From: Comamonas sp. Y33R10-2
Lineage (GTDB): Bacteria; Pseudomonadota; Gammaproteobacteria; Burkholderiales; Burkholderiaceae_C
Direction of reading: 5' to 3'
NCBI RefSeq assembly: GCF_019355935.1
Contig: NZ_CP079925.1
Coordinates: forward strand, 496,001-560,000
Length of the DNA: 64,000 bases
The notes under the pieces are model-generated. The model saw only the letters and a list, made by a program, of their open reading frames with translations. It did no database searches and was not told the origin of the DNA. Positions 40,626-50,314 of the stretch are shown one piece after another (the first letter of the stretch is position 1; every line of letters begins with the position of its first letter). The position numbers and the translations under genes are program-made.

Positions 40626-42047
40626 TTACGCAAATTTACGAATATCCACGAAGTGGCCGTGAATGGCCGCAGCAGCAGCCATGGCGGGGCTGACGAGGTG
40701 GGTGCGGCCACCGGCGCCTTGACGGCCTTCAAAGTTGCGGTTGCTGGTGGATGCACAGCGCTCGCCGGGCTCCAGGCGGTCGGCATTCATGGCCAGGCAC
40801 ATGCTGCAGCCAGGCTCGCGCCATTCAAAGCCTGCGGCTTTGAAGATCACGTCCAGACCTTCGCGCTCAGCTTGCTCTTTGACCAAGCCGGAGCCGGGTA
40901 CGATCATGGCCAGCTTGATGTTTTTAGCGACCTTTTGGCCCAGCTTTTTCACCACAGCAGCGGCTTCGCGAATGTCTTCGATGCGGCTGTTGGTGCAGGA
41001 GCCAATGAACACCTTGTCTACAAAGATGTCGTTGAGGGCTTTGCCGGGCTGCAGATCCATATAGGTCAGAGCGCGCTCAATAGCGCCGCGCTTGTTGGCG
41101 TCTTTTTCTTTGTCGGGGTCGGGTACGGTGGCGTCCACGCCCAGCACCATTTCGGGGCTGGTGCCCCAGGTTACTTGCGGCACGATGTCGGCGGCGTTCA
41201 GCTCAACTACGGCGTCAAACTTGGCGTCGGCGTCGGTGTGCAGCGTCTTCCAGTAAGTGACGGCGGCATCCCACTCGGCACCCGTGGGGGCCAGAGGGCG
41301 CCCCTTAACGTAAGCAATGGTTTTGTCGTCCACAGCCACCAGACCTGCGCGTGCGCCGCCTTCGATGGCCATGTTGCACACGGTCATACGGCCCTCGATG
41401 GACAGGTCACGAATGGCTTGGCCTGCAAATTCAATGGTGTAGCCCGTGCCGCCTGCCGTGCCGATCTTGCCAATGATGGCCAGCACGATGTCTTTGGCCG
41501 TCACGCCGGGCGCAACCTTGCCATTGACTTGCACCAGCATGTTCTTGGCCTTCTTGGCCAGCAGCGTTTGGGTGGCCATCACGTGCTCGACTTCAGAGGT
41601 GCCGATGCCGTGCGCCAATGCGCCAAATGCGCCGTGGGTGGAGGTGTGGCTGTCGCCGCAAACCACCGTCATGCCGGGCAAGGTGGCGCCTTGCTCTGGG
41701 CCCATCACGTGAACAATGCCTTGGCCCTTGTCCATGAAGGGGAAGAAGGCGGCCGAGCCGAACTCGGCAATATTGCTGTTGAGCGTGACGATTTGCTCTT
41801 TGCTGATGGGGTCGGCAATGCCGTCATAGCCCAGTTCCCAGCCGTCGGTGGGGGTGTTGTGATCGGCAGTCGCCACCACAGAGCTGATGCGCCACAGCTT
41901 GCGACCCGCTTCGCGCAGACCTTCGAACGCCTGAGGGCTGGTCACTTCGTGCACCAGATGGCGGTCGATGTAGAGGACGGAGGTGCCGTCTTCTTCAGTG
42001 TGAACGACGTGCTCGTCAAAAATCTTGTCGTAGAGGGTGCGTCCCAT
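40626..42047 (-). CDS. leuC: 3-isopropylmalate dehydratase large subunit
   Basis: A 473-residue aconitase-family subunit with a [4Fe-4S] cluster, bound by the Cys in [13 protein letters not shown] and in CSMCLAMN near the C-terminus. The N-terminal [12 protein letters not shown] and [29 protein letters not shown] motifs are conserved. The gene follows a LysR-type regulator gene on the same strand, with an 83-bp gap that presumably contains the leuCDB promoter. Confidence 0.98.
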   Translation of the reverse strand: MGRTLYDKIFDEHVVHTEEDGTSVLYIDRHLVHEVTSPQAFEGLREAGRKLWRISSVVATADHNTPTDGWELGYDGIADPISKEQIVTLNSNIAEFGSAAFFPFMDKGQGIVHVMGPEQGATLPGMTVVCGDSHTSTHGAFGALAHGIGTSEVEHVMATQTLLAKKAKNMLVQVNGKVAPGVTAKDIVLAIIGKIGTAGGTGYTIEFAGQAIRDLSIEGRMTVCNMAIEGGARAGLVAVDDKTIAYVKGRPLAPTGAEWDAAVTYWKTLHTDADAKFDAVVELNAADIVPQVTWGTSPEMVLGVDATVPDPDKEKDANKRGAIERALTYMDLQPGKALNDIFVDKVFIGSCTNSRIEDIREAAAVVKKLGQKVAKNIKLAMIVPGSGLVKEQAEREGLDVIFKAAGFEWREPGCSMCLAMNADRLEPGERCASTSNRNFEGRQGAGGRTHLVSPAMAAAAAIHGHFVDIRKFA

Positions 42048-42130
42048 GGTGCTTAGTCTCGTGAGTTGGAGTTGTTGGGGTGTTATTTCGGGGTGCTTAA
42101 GCCGTGCAAAGGTGTCGCTGAAGTCGCGCT

Positions 42131-43099
42131 TTAGGCCTTGGCGCTGGCTGGGCAGAGGTGATCGACCAGCAGGCGAGTGGTGACTGGCAGGGCTTCAAAG
42201 TCACGGGCGACGACGCATAACTCGCGCTGCGCCCATTCGTCCGTCAGTTGCACTGAGCGCAGGTTGCCCACACCGTGCATCAACTCAAAGGCGCGGTCTG
42301 GCAGCAGGCCAATGCCCAAGCCGTTGTCGATCATGCGGCACATGGCGTCCAGACTCGTGACCTGAATGCGCTGGTGAAGCGGGTGACCGGCCTGCGCCGC
42401 TGCAGCGCGCATGGTCAGGCTGATGGAGGAACCTGCGTGCAAGCTGACGATGTCCCACTGCAGCACTTCGGTGAAAGCCACGCTTTCGCGCTCAGCCAGT
42501 GCGTGGCCCTCGGGCACGACCACCACCAATTTGTCTTCTTTATAGCTGCGGTACTGCAGCGGCACATTGCCCTGCGTGATTTGCACCGTGGCGCGCTTGC
42601 TTTCGCTGCCCTTGCCAGTGCCCAGTGTGCAGATGCCAATGTCAGCCGTGCCTTCGGCTACAGCGCTCAGCACATCGGGGCTGAGGTGCTCTTGCAGATC
42701 AATCTTGATTTGGCTGTGCTCGCGGGCAAAAGCGCCCAAGTCTTCGGGCAGAAACTGCACGATGGCCGACATATTGGCGTGCATGCGCACATGGCCGCGC
42801 ACGCCGTCGGCGTACTCGCTCAGCTCGCCTTGCATGCGCTCGAGCCCATACAGCACGTTGCGGGCATGGTGCAGCAGGCTTTCACCCGCCGGCGTCAGCG
42901 TCACGCCGCGGCTGTGGCGGTAGAGCAAGGCGGTGTCCACCGTGGCTTCAAGGTCTGACAGGCGCTTGCTCACAGCCGATGCGGCAATGAATTCGCGCTC
43001 AGCAGCACGGCCAATGCTGCCCAGCTCGCACACGGCGACGAAGAGCTGAAGCGAGGTGAGATCGATGCGGCGCGCAAAACTGCGCTCTGAATTCTTCAT
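42131..43099 (-). CDS. LysR family transcriptional regulator upstream of leuC
   Basis: A 322-residue regulator. The N-terminal helix-turn-helix ([36 protein letters not shown], about residues 16-50) is followed by a LysR substrate-binding domain with two Rossmann-like halves. The position directly upstream of leuCDB on the same strand suggests it may control leucine genes, but the effector cannot be read from sequence. Confidence 0.9.
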   Translation of the reverse strand: MKNSERSFARRIDLTSLQLFVAVCELGSIGRAAEREFIAASAVSKRLSDLEATVDTALLYRHSRGVTLTPAGESLLHHARNVLYGLERMQGELSEYADGVRGHVRMHANMSAIVQFLPEDLGAFAREHSQIKIDLQEHLSPDVLSAVAEGTADIGICTLGTGKGSESKRATVQITQGNVPLQYRSYKEDKLVVVVPEGHALAERESVAFTEVLQWDIVSLHAGSSISLTMRAAAAQAGHPLHQRIQVTSLDAMCRMIDNGLGIGLLPDRAFELMHGVGNLRSVQLTDEWAQRELCVVARDFEALPVTTRLLVDHLCPASAKA

Positions 43100-43298
43100 G
43101 GGGCTAACTAACTTTAGTCTTCTCGTTTGGAGAAGTTGTCTGTATTTTTACCCATAAATTACGTTCTATCCATCTTTGGATGAGATGTCTTGCTTTGCGA
43201 TGGGTGAAAATTGGAGATGGTCTTGTTGCTGGTTTGCGATGGCTCTGAGGCTTTTGCTAAAACAAGTCTCAATGTTTGAGAGCAATCGCTTTGCTTTT

Positions 43299-43350
43299 GA
43301 TAGCTGTTAGTCCTTTCATCCTATGGACTTGAGGCTGTTTTTGTATAAAT
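43299..43350 (+). repeat. Dispersed AT-rich intergenic repeat upstream of the Sel1 gene
   Basis: GATAGCTGTTAGTCC (from 43299) and TGGACTTGAGGC match the family pattern. It lies in the divergent gap between the LysR gene and the Sel1-repeat gene. Confidence 0.55.
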
Positions 43351-43475
43351 ATTTGTGTGGGCATCAAGGTTTGCGATGTTTGGCCGATGTGTTGGTTGCG
43401 AATAGTCAGAAAAGCAAGTTCAAGGCGTGGCTGTTTGCTGCAAAAATGAGAGTTATGAGAGCTACAAAAAATCAG

Positions 43476-44822
43476 ATGACAGACAAGTGTGGCCAATTGC
43501 CTGCCGTGGCTTTTATTCCTTCTTCCTCGCATAAAGCAGTAACTTGGGCTCATGCCTGTTTGCTGGCTGTAGCAATGACTTTGGCTGTAAGCGCTGCGAC
43601 GCCGACAATGGCGAAGGAAAAAACGGTAGCCAAGGCCAAGAGCAAGTCGGCTGCAGCGGCGCCCGCTAAGTCTGCTCAGTCCGTTAAAAAGGCTACAGGG
43701 GCTAAAACAGGCCAAAAATCAAACCCAAAAGCGGGCGCTAAGCCCGGTGCGAAATCTTCAGCCCGGACTGCGTCTAACGCCGGCGGTAAAAAGTCTGGTA
43801 AGGCGGCAAGGGCGGCGGGGACCATGGCTGCTGGGGCCGCTGTAGGTGCTGCTTCTGCGGCTCCTATGGGGCTTGAGACCTGGGCTCCCGGCCCTGCTTC
43901 ATCCAAGACCAGTCAGGCAAGCAATGCAAAAGAGCTGGCCGCCATGCGCGCTGAAGCCGAGTCTGGAGACGCCAAGGCCCAGTACGAGCTGGGCTCGCGC
44001 TATCGCTTTGGTCAAGGCGTGAAGCAAGATTTGCCACTGGCCGCGCAGTGGTACCGCAAGTCAGCCGATCAGGGCTACGCCCCTGCGCAGTCTGATCTGG
44101 GTGTGCTGTACGCCAATGGTCGGGGTGTGACTCAGGATGAGGCTCAGGCGGTTTATTGGTATCAAAAGGCTGCGGCTTTGGGGGACGGCATTGCCCAAAA
44201 TAATCTGGGCTTGATGTACGCCGAAGGGCGCGGCGTTGCCAAAGACGAGGCTCAGGCCGTCAAGTGGTTTGAGCGCTCGGCGCAAAGCGGTGATGCAGCC
44301 GGTCAATACAGCCTCGGTGTGATGCAGTCCAGCGGGCGCGGCACCAAAGAAGATGGTGTGGCGGCTTTGGGCTGGTTTGAAAAAGCAGCAGAAAAAGGTC
44401 ATGCCGATGCGCAGTACAACGCCGGCATGATTTACGCCGTGGGTGCCTTGGTACCCCAAGACCTGCCGCGCGCTGCGCAGTGGCTGGAAAAATCCGCAAC
44501 TCAAGGCAACGCATCGGCGCAGTCATCGCTGGGATTTTTGTATGCCAACGGTCAGGGCGTGAATAAAGACGCTACTTTGGCGGCGCGTTGGTTTGAGCGA
44601 GCGGCCAAGCAGGGCTATACGCTGGCGCAAACTAATCTGGCCGCCATGTACATCAGCGGCCAGGGCGTTCGCAAAGATGTGAGCAAGGCCTATTACTGGC
44701 TGCTGCTGGCGCAGGCCAAAGATGCATCACTGCAAAACCGGGTTGAAACGCTGGAGCAGGAGCTGAGCCCAGCAGACAAAGTGCGGGTGCAGCGCGAGGT
44801 GCGCAACTGGAAGCCCAGCTGA
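43476..44822 (+). CDS. Exported Sel1-repeat (TPR-like) protein
   Basis: A protein of about 448 residues from ATG 43476; starts at 43446 and 43455 are also possible. A signal-peptide-like stretch (WAHACLLAVAMTLAVSAATPTMA) precedes a Lys/Ala/Ser-rich low-complexity region of about 110 residues and then about seven Sel1 repeats of roughly 36 residues (consensus like YELGSRYRFGQGVKQD...AAQWYRKSADQGY). Such proteins are periplasmic or surface scaffolds; the partner is unknown. It is followed immediately by a MITE-like element. Confidence 0.8.
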   Translation: MTDKCGQLPAVAFIPSSSHKAVTWAHACLLAVAMTLAVSAATPTMAKEKTVAKAKSKSAAAAPAKSAQSVKKATGAKTGQKSNPKAGAKPGAKSSARTASNAGGKKSGKAARAAGTMAAGAAVGAASAAPMGLETWAPGPASSKTSQASNAKELAAMRAEAESGDAKAQYELGSRYRFGQGVKQDLPLAAQWYRKSADQGYAPAQSDLGVLYANGRGVTQDEAQAVYWYQKAAALGDGIAQNNLGLMYAEGRGVAKDEAQAVKWFERSAQSGDAAGQYSLGVMQSSGRGTKEDGVAALGWFEKAAEKGHADAQYNAGMIYAVGALVPQDLPRAAQWLEKSATQGNASAQSSLGFLYANGQGVNKDATLAARWFERAAKQGYTLAQTNLAAMYISGQGVRKDVSKAYYWLLLAQAKDASLQNRVETLEQELSPADKVRVQREVRNWKPS

Positions 44823-44828
44823 GTCACT

Positions 44829-45100
44829 TCTAGGGTCTGTTGAGATTTGCTCGGAGTCGCGAAGGATGCAGGCCAGCCGCCAATCTAGGCGTGCGACGCA
44901 GTGCGGGTGCTATCCCGCACAAGGAGTGCAACGACGAGTGGCGGCTGGCCTGCCTCCTTCCCTTCGGGTTGCGGCGGCAAGGGGCTGCCTGCGGCGTTGC
45001 CCACCTTTGCAAGGCATGAGCCTTGCTGCAGGCGTGCGCCTTGCATCCAACCCCTTGCCGTCGCAACGCGATCTTCGATCAATTCTCAACAGACCCTAGA
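44829..45100. mobile_element. 272-bp MITE-like element with terminal inverted repeats
   Basis: A 17-bp inverted repeat, TCTAGGGTCTGTTGAGA at 44829-44845, is matched in reverse complement at 45084-45100. The ends include CTAG (44830-44833 and 45096-45099), which would serve as a 4-bp target duplication. Two further inverted-repeat modules fill the inside: GCAGGCCAGCCGCCA (44868-44882) with TGGCGGCTGGCCTGC (44939-44953) enclosing a GTGCGGG/CCCGCAC hairpin, and a 17-bp arm at 44968-44984 with 45051-45067 (one mismatch). No transposase is encoded, so it is a miniature or non-autonomous element. The remaining bases to 45168 hold a terminator. Confidence 0.8.
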
Positions 45101-45119
45101 CAATCTCTCAAGCGCCATA

Positions 45120-45155
45120 AAAAAAGCCCATCGGCAAATGCAGATGGGCTTTTTT
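45120..45155. terminator. Bidirectional terminator between Sel1 gene and dnaJ
   Basis: AAAAAAGCCCATC (45120-45132) pairs with GATGGGCTTTTTT (45143-45155). T-runs flank both sides, suiting the convergent Sel1 and dnaJ transcripts. Confidence 0.85.
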
Positions 45156-45168
45156 GTCGCTTTAGCGC

Positions 45169-46311
45169 TTAGCTGAAAAAGTTTTTCAAACGATCGGTCC
45201 AGCTCTCGCCGCTGGGGGAGTGCTTTGCGCCGCCCTTTTTCAGGGACTCATCCAACTCCTTGAGCAGCTTGCGCTGATGCTCAGTGAGTTTGACAGGTGT
45301 TTCCACCACGATATGGCAGTACAAGTCGCCGGGGTAGCTGGAGCGCACGCCTTTGAGGCCCTTGCCGCGCAGGCGGAATTGCTTGCCAGCTTGTGTGCCC
45401 TCAGGAATGTCAATGGCGGCCTTGCCTTGCAGCGTGGGCACTTCAATTTCGCCGCCCAAGGCTGCGGTGATGAAGCTCACCGGCACGTTGCAGTGCAGGT
45501 CATCACCATCACGCTCGAAGATTTCGTGATCCTTGACGCGAATCTCAATGTAGAGATCACCTGCCGGTCCGCCATTCGTGCCGGGCTCGCCATTGCCTGT
45601 TGAGCGAATGCGCATGCCGTCGTCAATACCCGCGGGAATCTTGACTTCCAGCGTCTTTTGGCGCTTGACCTTACCTTGGCCGCCGCAGGAGGTGCAGGGC
45701 TCGGGAATAATCTTGCCAGTGCCGCGGCAGTGCGGGCAGGATTGCTGCACGCTGAAGAAGCCCTGGCGCATCTGAACCGTGCCCATGCCGTTACAGGTGG
45801 TGCAGGTCTTGGTGCTGGTGCCGGGCTTGGCGCCGTTGCCGTGGCAGGTGTCGCAACTGTCCCAGCTGGGGATGCGGATTTGGGCGTCTTTGCCCTTGGC
45901 CGCTTCTTCCAGCGTGATTTCCATGGAATAGCTCAGATCGTTGCCGCGATAGACCTGACGGCCACCGCGGCCGCCACGTGCTCCGCCGCCACCGTTGAAC
46001 ATATCGCCAAAGATGTCGCCAAAGGCTTCGGCAAAACCGCCGCCGCCAAAGCCTTCGCCGCCGCCCATGCCGCGGTTAGGGTCCACGCCAGCGTGACCGT
46101 ATTGGTCATAAGCTGCGCGCTTTTGGCTGTCGGAAAGCATCTCGTAGGCCTCTTTGACCTCCTTGAACTTTTCTTCAGCTTCCTTGGCCTTTTCGCCCTG
46201 ATTGCGGTCAGGGTGGAACTTCATCGCCAGCTTGCGATAGGCCTTTTTGATTTCATCGTCCGCGGCGCTTTTGGCAAGGCCTAGAACTTCGTAGTAGTCA
46301 CGTTTGGACAT
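45169..46311 (-). CDS. dnaJ: Chaperone protein DnaJ
   Basis: A 380-residue Hsp40 that stimulates DnaK ATPase and delivers unfolded clients. The J-domain has the HPD motif in [10 protein letters not shown] (about residue 33). A Gly-rich linker follows, then four zinc-binding CxxCxGxG repeats ([32 protein letters not shown]; about residues 154-210), and two C-terminal beta domains. It is the last gene of grpE-dnaK-dnaJ, 101 bp from dnaK across a stable hairpin. Confidence 0.99.
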   Translation of the reverse strand: MSKRDYYEVLGLAKSAADDEIKKAYRKLAMKFHPDRNQGEKAKEAEEKFKEVKEAYEMLSDSQKRAAYDQYGHAGVDPNRGMGGGEGFGGGGFAEAFGDIFGDMFNGGGGARGGRGGRQVYRGNDLSYSMEITLEEAAKGKDAQIRIPSWDSCDTCHGNGAKPGTSTKTCTTCNGMGTVQMRQGFFSVQQSCPHCRGTGKIIPEPCTSCGGQGKVKRQKTLEVKIPAGIDDGMRIRSTGNGEPGTNGGPAGDLYIEIRVKDHEIFERDGDDLHCNVPVSFITAALGGEIEVPTLQGKAAIDIPEGTQAGKQFRLRGKGLKGVRSSYPGDLYCHIVVETPVKLTEHQRKLLKELDESLKKGGAKHSPSGESWTDRLKNFFS

Positions 46312-46339
46312 GTGGAATTCCGGTCGGATAGAACAGGAA

Positions 46340-46373
46340 CGCCGCGCTAGCTCTTTTCAGAGCGTGCGCGGCG
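46340..46373 (-). other. Very stable GNRA-capped hairpin in the dnaK-dnaJ spacer
   Basis: CGCCGCGC (46340-46347) pairs with GCGCGGCG (46366-46373), and an inner GCTCT/AGAGC stem closes a TTTC loop on the plus strand. On the dnaK-dnaJ transcript (minus strand) the loop reads GAAA, a GNRA tetraloop. No T-run follows, so it is not a classic terminator. It may set mRNA stability or the dnaK/dnaJ ratio. Confidence 0.55.
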
Positions 46374-46412
46374 GCAAGTGGTCAAGGGTTTGAGGGCAGG
46401 ACCTGCTCGCGC

Positions 46413-48353
46413 TTAGTCCTTCTTAACTTCTTTGACTTCAGCGTCAACGACGTTGTCATCAGCGGCTGCCGATGCGCTAGCACCTGCAGATGCGCCAGCA
46501 GCGGCTGCAGCGTCAGCACCGCCAGCGGCTTGTGCATCAGCGTACATCTTTTCGCCCAGCTTTTGCGCTGCAGTCATCAGCGCAGTGGTCTTGGCTTCGA
46601 TGGCGTCCTTGTCGTCACCCTTCAAAGCTTCTTCCAGATCCTTGGAGGCCGCTTCGATGGCTTCTTTTTCAGCCGCTTCCAGCTTGTCGCCGTGCTCAGT
46701 CAGGCTTTTCTTGACGCTGTGAACAGCGGCTTCGCCTTGGTTCTTGGCCGTTACCATCTCCAGCTTCTTCTTGTCGTCAGCTGCGTTCAATTCCGCATCC
46801 TTGACCATGTTCTGGATTTCTTCTTCCGACAGGCCCGAGTTCGCCTTGATGGTGATCTTGTTTTCCTTGCCGGAAGCCTTGTCCTTGGCGGAAACGTTCA
46901 GGATACCGTTGGCATCGATGTCGAAGGTCACTTCAATCTGGGGTGTGCCACGCGATGCGGGTGGAATACCTTCCAGGTTGAACTCGCCCAGACCCTTGTT
47001 GGCGCTGGCAATCTCACGCTCGCCTTGGAAGACCTTGATGGTCACGGCAGGCTGGTTGTCTTCAGCGGTAGAGAAGGTCTGTGCGAACTTCGTGGGGATG
47101 GTCGTGTTCTTGGCGATCATCTTGGTCATCACGCCGCCCAGGGTTTCGATACCCAAAGACAGAGGAGTCACATCCAGCAGCAGCACGTCAGTGCGCTCGC
47201 CGCCCAACACTTGACCTTGCACAGCAGCGCCCACGGCAACGGCTTCGTCAGGGTTCACGTCCTTGCGGGGTTCCTTGCCGAAGAATTCCTTGACCTTCTC
47301 TTGCACCTTGGGCATGCGGGACATGCCGCCAACCAAGATGATGTCGTCAATGTCGGACACAGAAATGCCTGCATCCTTGATAGCGGTGCGGCAAGGAGCG
47401 ATGGTGCGCTCGATCAGGTCGTCCACCAGGCTTTCCAGCTTGGCGCGGGTCAGCTTCAAGTTCAGGTGCTTGGGACCTGTGGCGTCAGCGGTGATGTAAG
47501 GCAGGTTGATGTCGGTCTGTGGAGAGTTCGACAGCTCAATCTTGGCCTTTTCAGCAGCTTCCTTCAGGCGTTGCAGAGCCAGCACGTCTTTGGACAGATC
47601 AACAGCTTGCTCTTTCTTGAACTCATCAATGATGTAGCCAATGATGCGCTGGTCAAAATCTTCGCCGCCCAAGAAGGTGTCGCCATTGGTCGACAGCACT
47701 TCGAACTGCTTTTCGCCGTCCACGTCAGCAATTTCGATGATGGACACGTCGAACGTGCCGCCACCCAAGTCATACACGGCAACCTTGCGGTCAGCCTTGT
47801 CGTGCTTGTCCAGACCGAAGGCCAGAGCAGCTGCGGTGGGTTCGTTGATGATGCGCTTGACATCCAGACCAGCGATGCGGCCAGCGTCCTTGGTGGCTTG
47901 GCGCTGTGCGTCGTTGAAGTACGCAGGCACAGTAATCACGGCCTCTGTCACGGGCTCGCCCAAGAAGTCTTCGGCAGTCTTCTTCATCTTGCGCAGCACT
48001 TCGGCGCTGATTTGAGGAGGGGCCAGCTTTTGGTCGCGCACTTGCACCCATGCATCGCCGTTGTCAGCCTTGATGATGGTGAAAGGCATCAGGCCGATGT
48101 CTTTTTGCACTTCGGCTTCGTCAAACTTGCGACCGATCAGGCGCTTGGCAGCGTAGATGGTGTTCTTAGGGTTGGTGACGGCCTGGCGCTTGGCGGAGGC
48201 TCCGACCAGAATTTCGCCGTCTTCCTGATAAGCAACGATGGAAGGCGTGGTGCGCGTGCCTTCGCTGTTCTCGATCACGCGGGTGTTGTTCCCGTCGAGG
48301 ATAGCGACGCAGCTGTTGGTGGTGCCCAAGTCAATACCAATGATTTTTCCCAT
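46413..48353 (-). CDS. dnaK: Chaperone protein DnaK (Hsp70)
   Basis: A 646-residue Hsp70. The N-terminus [17 protein letters not shown] is the first phosphate-binding loop; [16 protein letters not shown] is the second, and [13 protein letters not shown] is conserved. The substrate-binding domain and a helical lid rich in Lys and Glu end in a Gly/Ala-rich segment. The true start is ATG 48353, at MGKIIG; 14 extra upstream codons are not conserved. Confidence 0.99.
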   Translation of the reverse strand: MGKIIGIDLGTTNSCVAILDGNNTRVIENSEGTRTTPSIVAYQEDGEILVGASAKRQAVTNPKNTIYAAKRLIGRKFDEAEVQKDIGLMPFTIIKADNGDAWVQVRDQKLAPPQISAEVLRKMKKTAEDFLGEPVTEAVITVPAYFNDAQRQATKDAGRIAGLDVKRIINEPTAAALAFGLDKHDKADRKVAVYDLGGGTFDVSIIEIADVDGEKQFEVLSTNGDTFLGGEDFDQRIIGYIIDEFKKEQAVDLSKDVLALQRLKEAAEKAKIELSNSPQTDINLPYITADATGPKHLNLKLTRAKLESLVDDLIERTIAPCRTAIKDAGISVSDIDDIILVGGMSRMPKVQEKVKEFFGKEPRKDVNPDEAVAVGAAVQGQVLGGERTDVLLLDVTPLSLGIETLGGVMTKMIAKNTTIPTKFAQTFSTAEDNQPAVTIKVFQGEREIASANKGLGEFNLEGIPPASRGTPQIEVTFDIDANGILNVSAKDKASGKENKITIKANSGLSEEEIQNMVKDAELNAADDKKKLEMVTAKNQGEAAVHSVKKSLTEHGDKLEAAEKEAIEAASKDLEEALKGDDKDAIEAKTTALMTAAQKLGEKMYADAQAAGGADAAAAAGASAGASASAAADDNVVDAEVKEVKKD

Positions 48354-48414
48354 GGTTCTCTCCGTAATCTGTTGAATGTTTGCTTGATTTGTCACTTGTG
48401 GGCGATGTGCCGGG

Positions 48415-48421
48415 CTTCAAG
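48415..48421 (-). promoter_or_regulatory. Possible sigma-32 -35 box before dnaK
   Basis: CTTGAAG on the minus strand matches the heat-shock -35 consensus. A matching -10 (CCCACAAG-like, about 12-13 bp downstream) is poor, so an internal heat-shock promoter is only possible. Confidence 0.3.
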
Positions 48422-48463
48422 AGGCTTGATGCACAAATTTCGCCGTGACGATATTTCTAAGGC

Positions 48464-49009
48464 TTAGCCTTGGGCCACAGTGACCAGCGCGGGGCGCAGC
48501 ACGCGGTCCGCAATCACATAGCCCTTTTGCAGCACGCTCACAACCGTGTTGGCGGGCTGCTCTGCAGGAACCATGCTGATGGCTTGGTGGTAATGGGGGT
48601 CAAACTTCTCGCCAGCGGCGGGGTTGATGGCCAAAACCTTGTTGCGCTCAAGAGCCGCATTTAACTGGCGCAGCGTGGCATCAGAGCCTTCGCGCAGTTG
48701 CTCGGGAGTGGCGTTCTGGATAGACAGGGCGGCATCCAAGCTGTCAATTACGGGCAGCATGCTCTCGGCAAAGCTTTCAATACTGAACTTGCGTGCCTTG
48801 GAAACTTCTTCTTCAGAGCGGCGGCGCACGTTTTCGGCTTCGGCCTTAGCGCGCAGGAACTGGTCGGCCAGTTCGCTGCTTTTTGCCTTGAGTTCTTCCA
48901 ACTCAGCCTTGAGGCGATCCAGCTCGTCCGATGCGTTGGCTGCCATAGCAGCTTCCAACTCTTCGGGGCTGGCGTCATTGAAAGGGTTGGGGTTGTTGTT
49001 ATCGGTCAT
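48464..49009 (-). CDS. grpE: GrpE nucleotide-exchange factor
   Basis: A 181-residue dimeric cochaperone that releases ADP from DnaK. A long Glu/Lys/Ala-rich coiled coil (about residues 25-95, [37 protein letters not shown]) is followed by a beta domain with [44 protein letters not shown]. It leads the grpE-dnaK-dnaJ cluster, with a sigma-32-like promoter upstream. Confidence 0.98.
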   Translation of the reverse strand: MTDNNNPNPFNDASPEELEAAMAANASDELDRLKAELEELKAKSSELADQFLRAKAEAENVRRRSEEEVSKARKFSIESFAESMLPVIDSLDAALSIQNATPEQLREGSDATLRQLNAALERNKVLAINPAAGEKFDPHYHQAISMVPAEQPANTVVSVLQKGYVIADRVLRPALVTVAQG

Positions 49010-49050
49010 AGGTGGTCAAGGTTTCTCAAAACTTAAGACAATCTGCAGTC

Positions 49051-49079
49051 TAGATAAGCCTGTGTGCGGCTATTTCAAG
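49051..49079 (-). promoter_or_regulatory. Sigma-32 (RpoH) heat-shock promoter for grpE
   Basis: On the minus strand CTTGAAA (-35) is followed after 14 bp by CTTATCTA, matching the heat-shock -10 consensus CCCATNTA at six of eight positions. It lies about 40 bp upstream of the grpE start. Confidence 0.6.
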
Positions 49080-49279
49080 ACCTGTGCTGCCAAAAATACG
49101 CAGCAGGTTTTTTAGCTGCAGTGCCGCTGTTGTGTCGTGCGGATTTAAGAGGTTTTAGCGGTGTAAGCGCTTGCGATAGCAAGGCTTTCGGCCCGCATAG
49201 CCCTGAATCATCCGCAGGTTTATACGTCCGAGAGTGTACATATACAATAGCGCTAGGCTAGAATCTAACGTTTTGCCTT

Positions 49280-49308
49280 GCCGCACCACTACAGACGCAG
49301 TGGGCGGC
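49280..49308 (+). promoter_or_regulatory. Candidate S6:S18 autoregulatory hairpin in the rpsF leader
   Basis: GCCGC and CCACT (with a single bulged A) pair with AGTGG and GCGGC around an 8-nt loop. It lies between the putative rpsF promoter and the AGGAG-like ribosome binding site. Related leaders bind the S6:S18 heterodimer; the CCG bulge seen there is only partly reproduced here. Confidence 0.4.
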
Positions 49309-49329
49309 GTTTACCCAAAAGGAGTGGTT

Positions 49330-49692
49330 ATGCGTCACTACGAAATCATTTTGTTGATCCATCCGGATCAAAGCGAACAAGTTCCTGCAATGCTGGAACG
49401 CTACAAGGGCATGATTACCGCTGGCGGCGGTAAGGTGCACCGTGAAGAAGATTGGGGCCGTCGTCAGCTGGCTTACATGATCAACAAGCTTGCTAAGGCT
49501 CACTACATGTGCCTGAACATCGAAGCTGATCAAGCTGTGATGGCTGAACTGGAGCACGCCTTCAAGTTCAACGATGCAGTGTTGCGCCACCTGACTGTGC
49601 AGAAGAAGAAGGCTGATACAGCTCCTTCCGCCATGATGAAGAGCGTTGAGCGCGAAGAAGCTCGTAAGGCCAACCAGGCTGAGCACGCTTAA
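49330..49692 (+). CDS. rpsF: 30S ribosomal protein S6
   Basis: A 120-residue small-subunit protein with the [19 protein letters not shown] start and the [16 protein letters not shown] block that contacts S18. The ATG at 49330 follows a ribosome binding site (AGGAG at 49320-49324); the upstream in-frame ATG at 49234 has none. It heads rpsF-priB-rpsR-rplI-dnaB. Confidence 0.98.
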   Translation: MRHYEIILLIHPDQSEQVPAMLERYKGMITAGGGKVHREEDWGRRQLAYMINKLAKAHYMCLNIEADQAVMAELEHAFKFNDAVLRHLTVQKKKADTAPSAMMKSVEREEARKANQAEHA

Positions 49693-49712
49693 TTGCATCA
49701 GACTCTGAAGGA

Positions 49713-50003
49713 GTGGAAAACCGCGTTGTACTGACGGGCGCACTTGCTGAGCAAACTGCTTTGCGATACACCCCCGCCGGATTGCCTGCACTGGACTTGC
49801 GAATTGAACACAATTCGCAGCAGCAAGAGCAAGGTAATGCACGCAACGTCACTGCATCTGTCAAAGCTGTTGCGTTTGGCGCCCTGGCTGAAAAGCTAGC
49901 CCGCCAAGCACCCGGTAGTCAATGGACCTTTCAAGGTTTTCTGGCCACGCCGCGCAACAGCAAGATGCTGGTTTTACACATTCAGGATATTCAACCAAAT
50001 TAA
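49713..50003 (+). CDS. priB: Primosomal replication protein N (PriB)
   Basis: A 96-residue OB-fold single-stranded-DNA-binding protein that works with PriA in replication restart. The family opening ENRVVLTG is present. The start is a GTG at 49713; the Shine-Dalgarno GAAGGA directly abuts it, which is unusually close. Placement between rpsF and rpsR is the classic arrangement. Confidence 0.93.
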   Translation: MENRVVLTGALAEQTALRYTPAGLPALDLRIEHNSQQQEQGNARNVTASVKAVAFGALAEKLARQAPGSQWTFQGFLATPRNSKMLVLHIQDIQPN

Positions 50004-50021
50004 TTTTCAAGAGGTCCAGAA

Positions 50022-50303
50022 ATGGCCACGTTTAAGAAATTCAATAAGGACAAGCGTCCTAAGCGCAACACCCAGTCGTTGCTGTTCAAGCGTAAGCGCT
50101 TCTGCCGCTTCACAGTCGCCAACGTCGAAGAAATCGACTACAAGGATGTGGACACTCTGCGTGACTTCATCGCTGAAAACGGCAAGATTGTTCCCGCACG
50201 CCTGACCGGCACGCGCGCAATTTACCAGCGTCAGCTCAACACTGCTATCAAGCGCTCGCGCTTCTTGGCTATGTTGCCTTACTCTGACCAGCACAAGATC
50301 TAA
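50022..50303 (+). CDS. rpsR: 30S ribosomal protein S18
   Basis: A 93-residue basic protein that pairs with S6 on the platform of the small subunit. Conserved blocks [45 protein letters not shown] and [15 protein letters not shown] are all present. The ribosome binding site AAGAGGT lies before the start. Confidence 0.99.
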   Translation: MATFKKFNKDKRPKRNTQSLLFKRKRFCRFTVANVEEIDYKDVDTLRDFIAENGKIVPARLTGTRAIYQRQLNTAIKRSRFLAMLPYSDQHKI

Positions 50304-50314
50304 GGAGTACGACT

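Larger units (their letters stand above)
49010..49329. other. Divergent promoter region between grpE and rpsF
   Basis: This 320-bp gap holds the grpE heat-shock promoter (49051-49079), a TACAAT -10-like box at 49243-49248 for rpsF with a weak -35, and a conserved-looking hairpin at 49280-49308 before the rpsF start. No gene is seen. Confidence 0.5.

Noticed and set aside
40596..42056. Long open frame on the plus strand opposite leuC
   Set aside because: Antisense to leuC, which has clear aconitase-family motifs; the plus frame is rich in His/Ala/Gly with no domain signature and arises from GC-biased codons.
44866..45099. Short ORFs inside the MITE-like element
   Set aside because: Arg/Ala-rich readings on both strands with no ribosome binding site; explained by GC-rich inverted repeats.
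46530..48467. 645-codon plus-strand open frame opposite dnaK
   Set aside because: Mirror of dnaK codon structure; no independent motifs or ribosome binding site.
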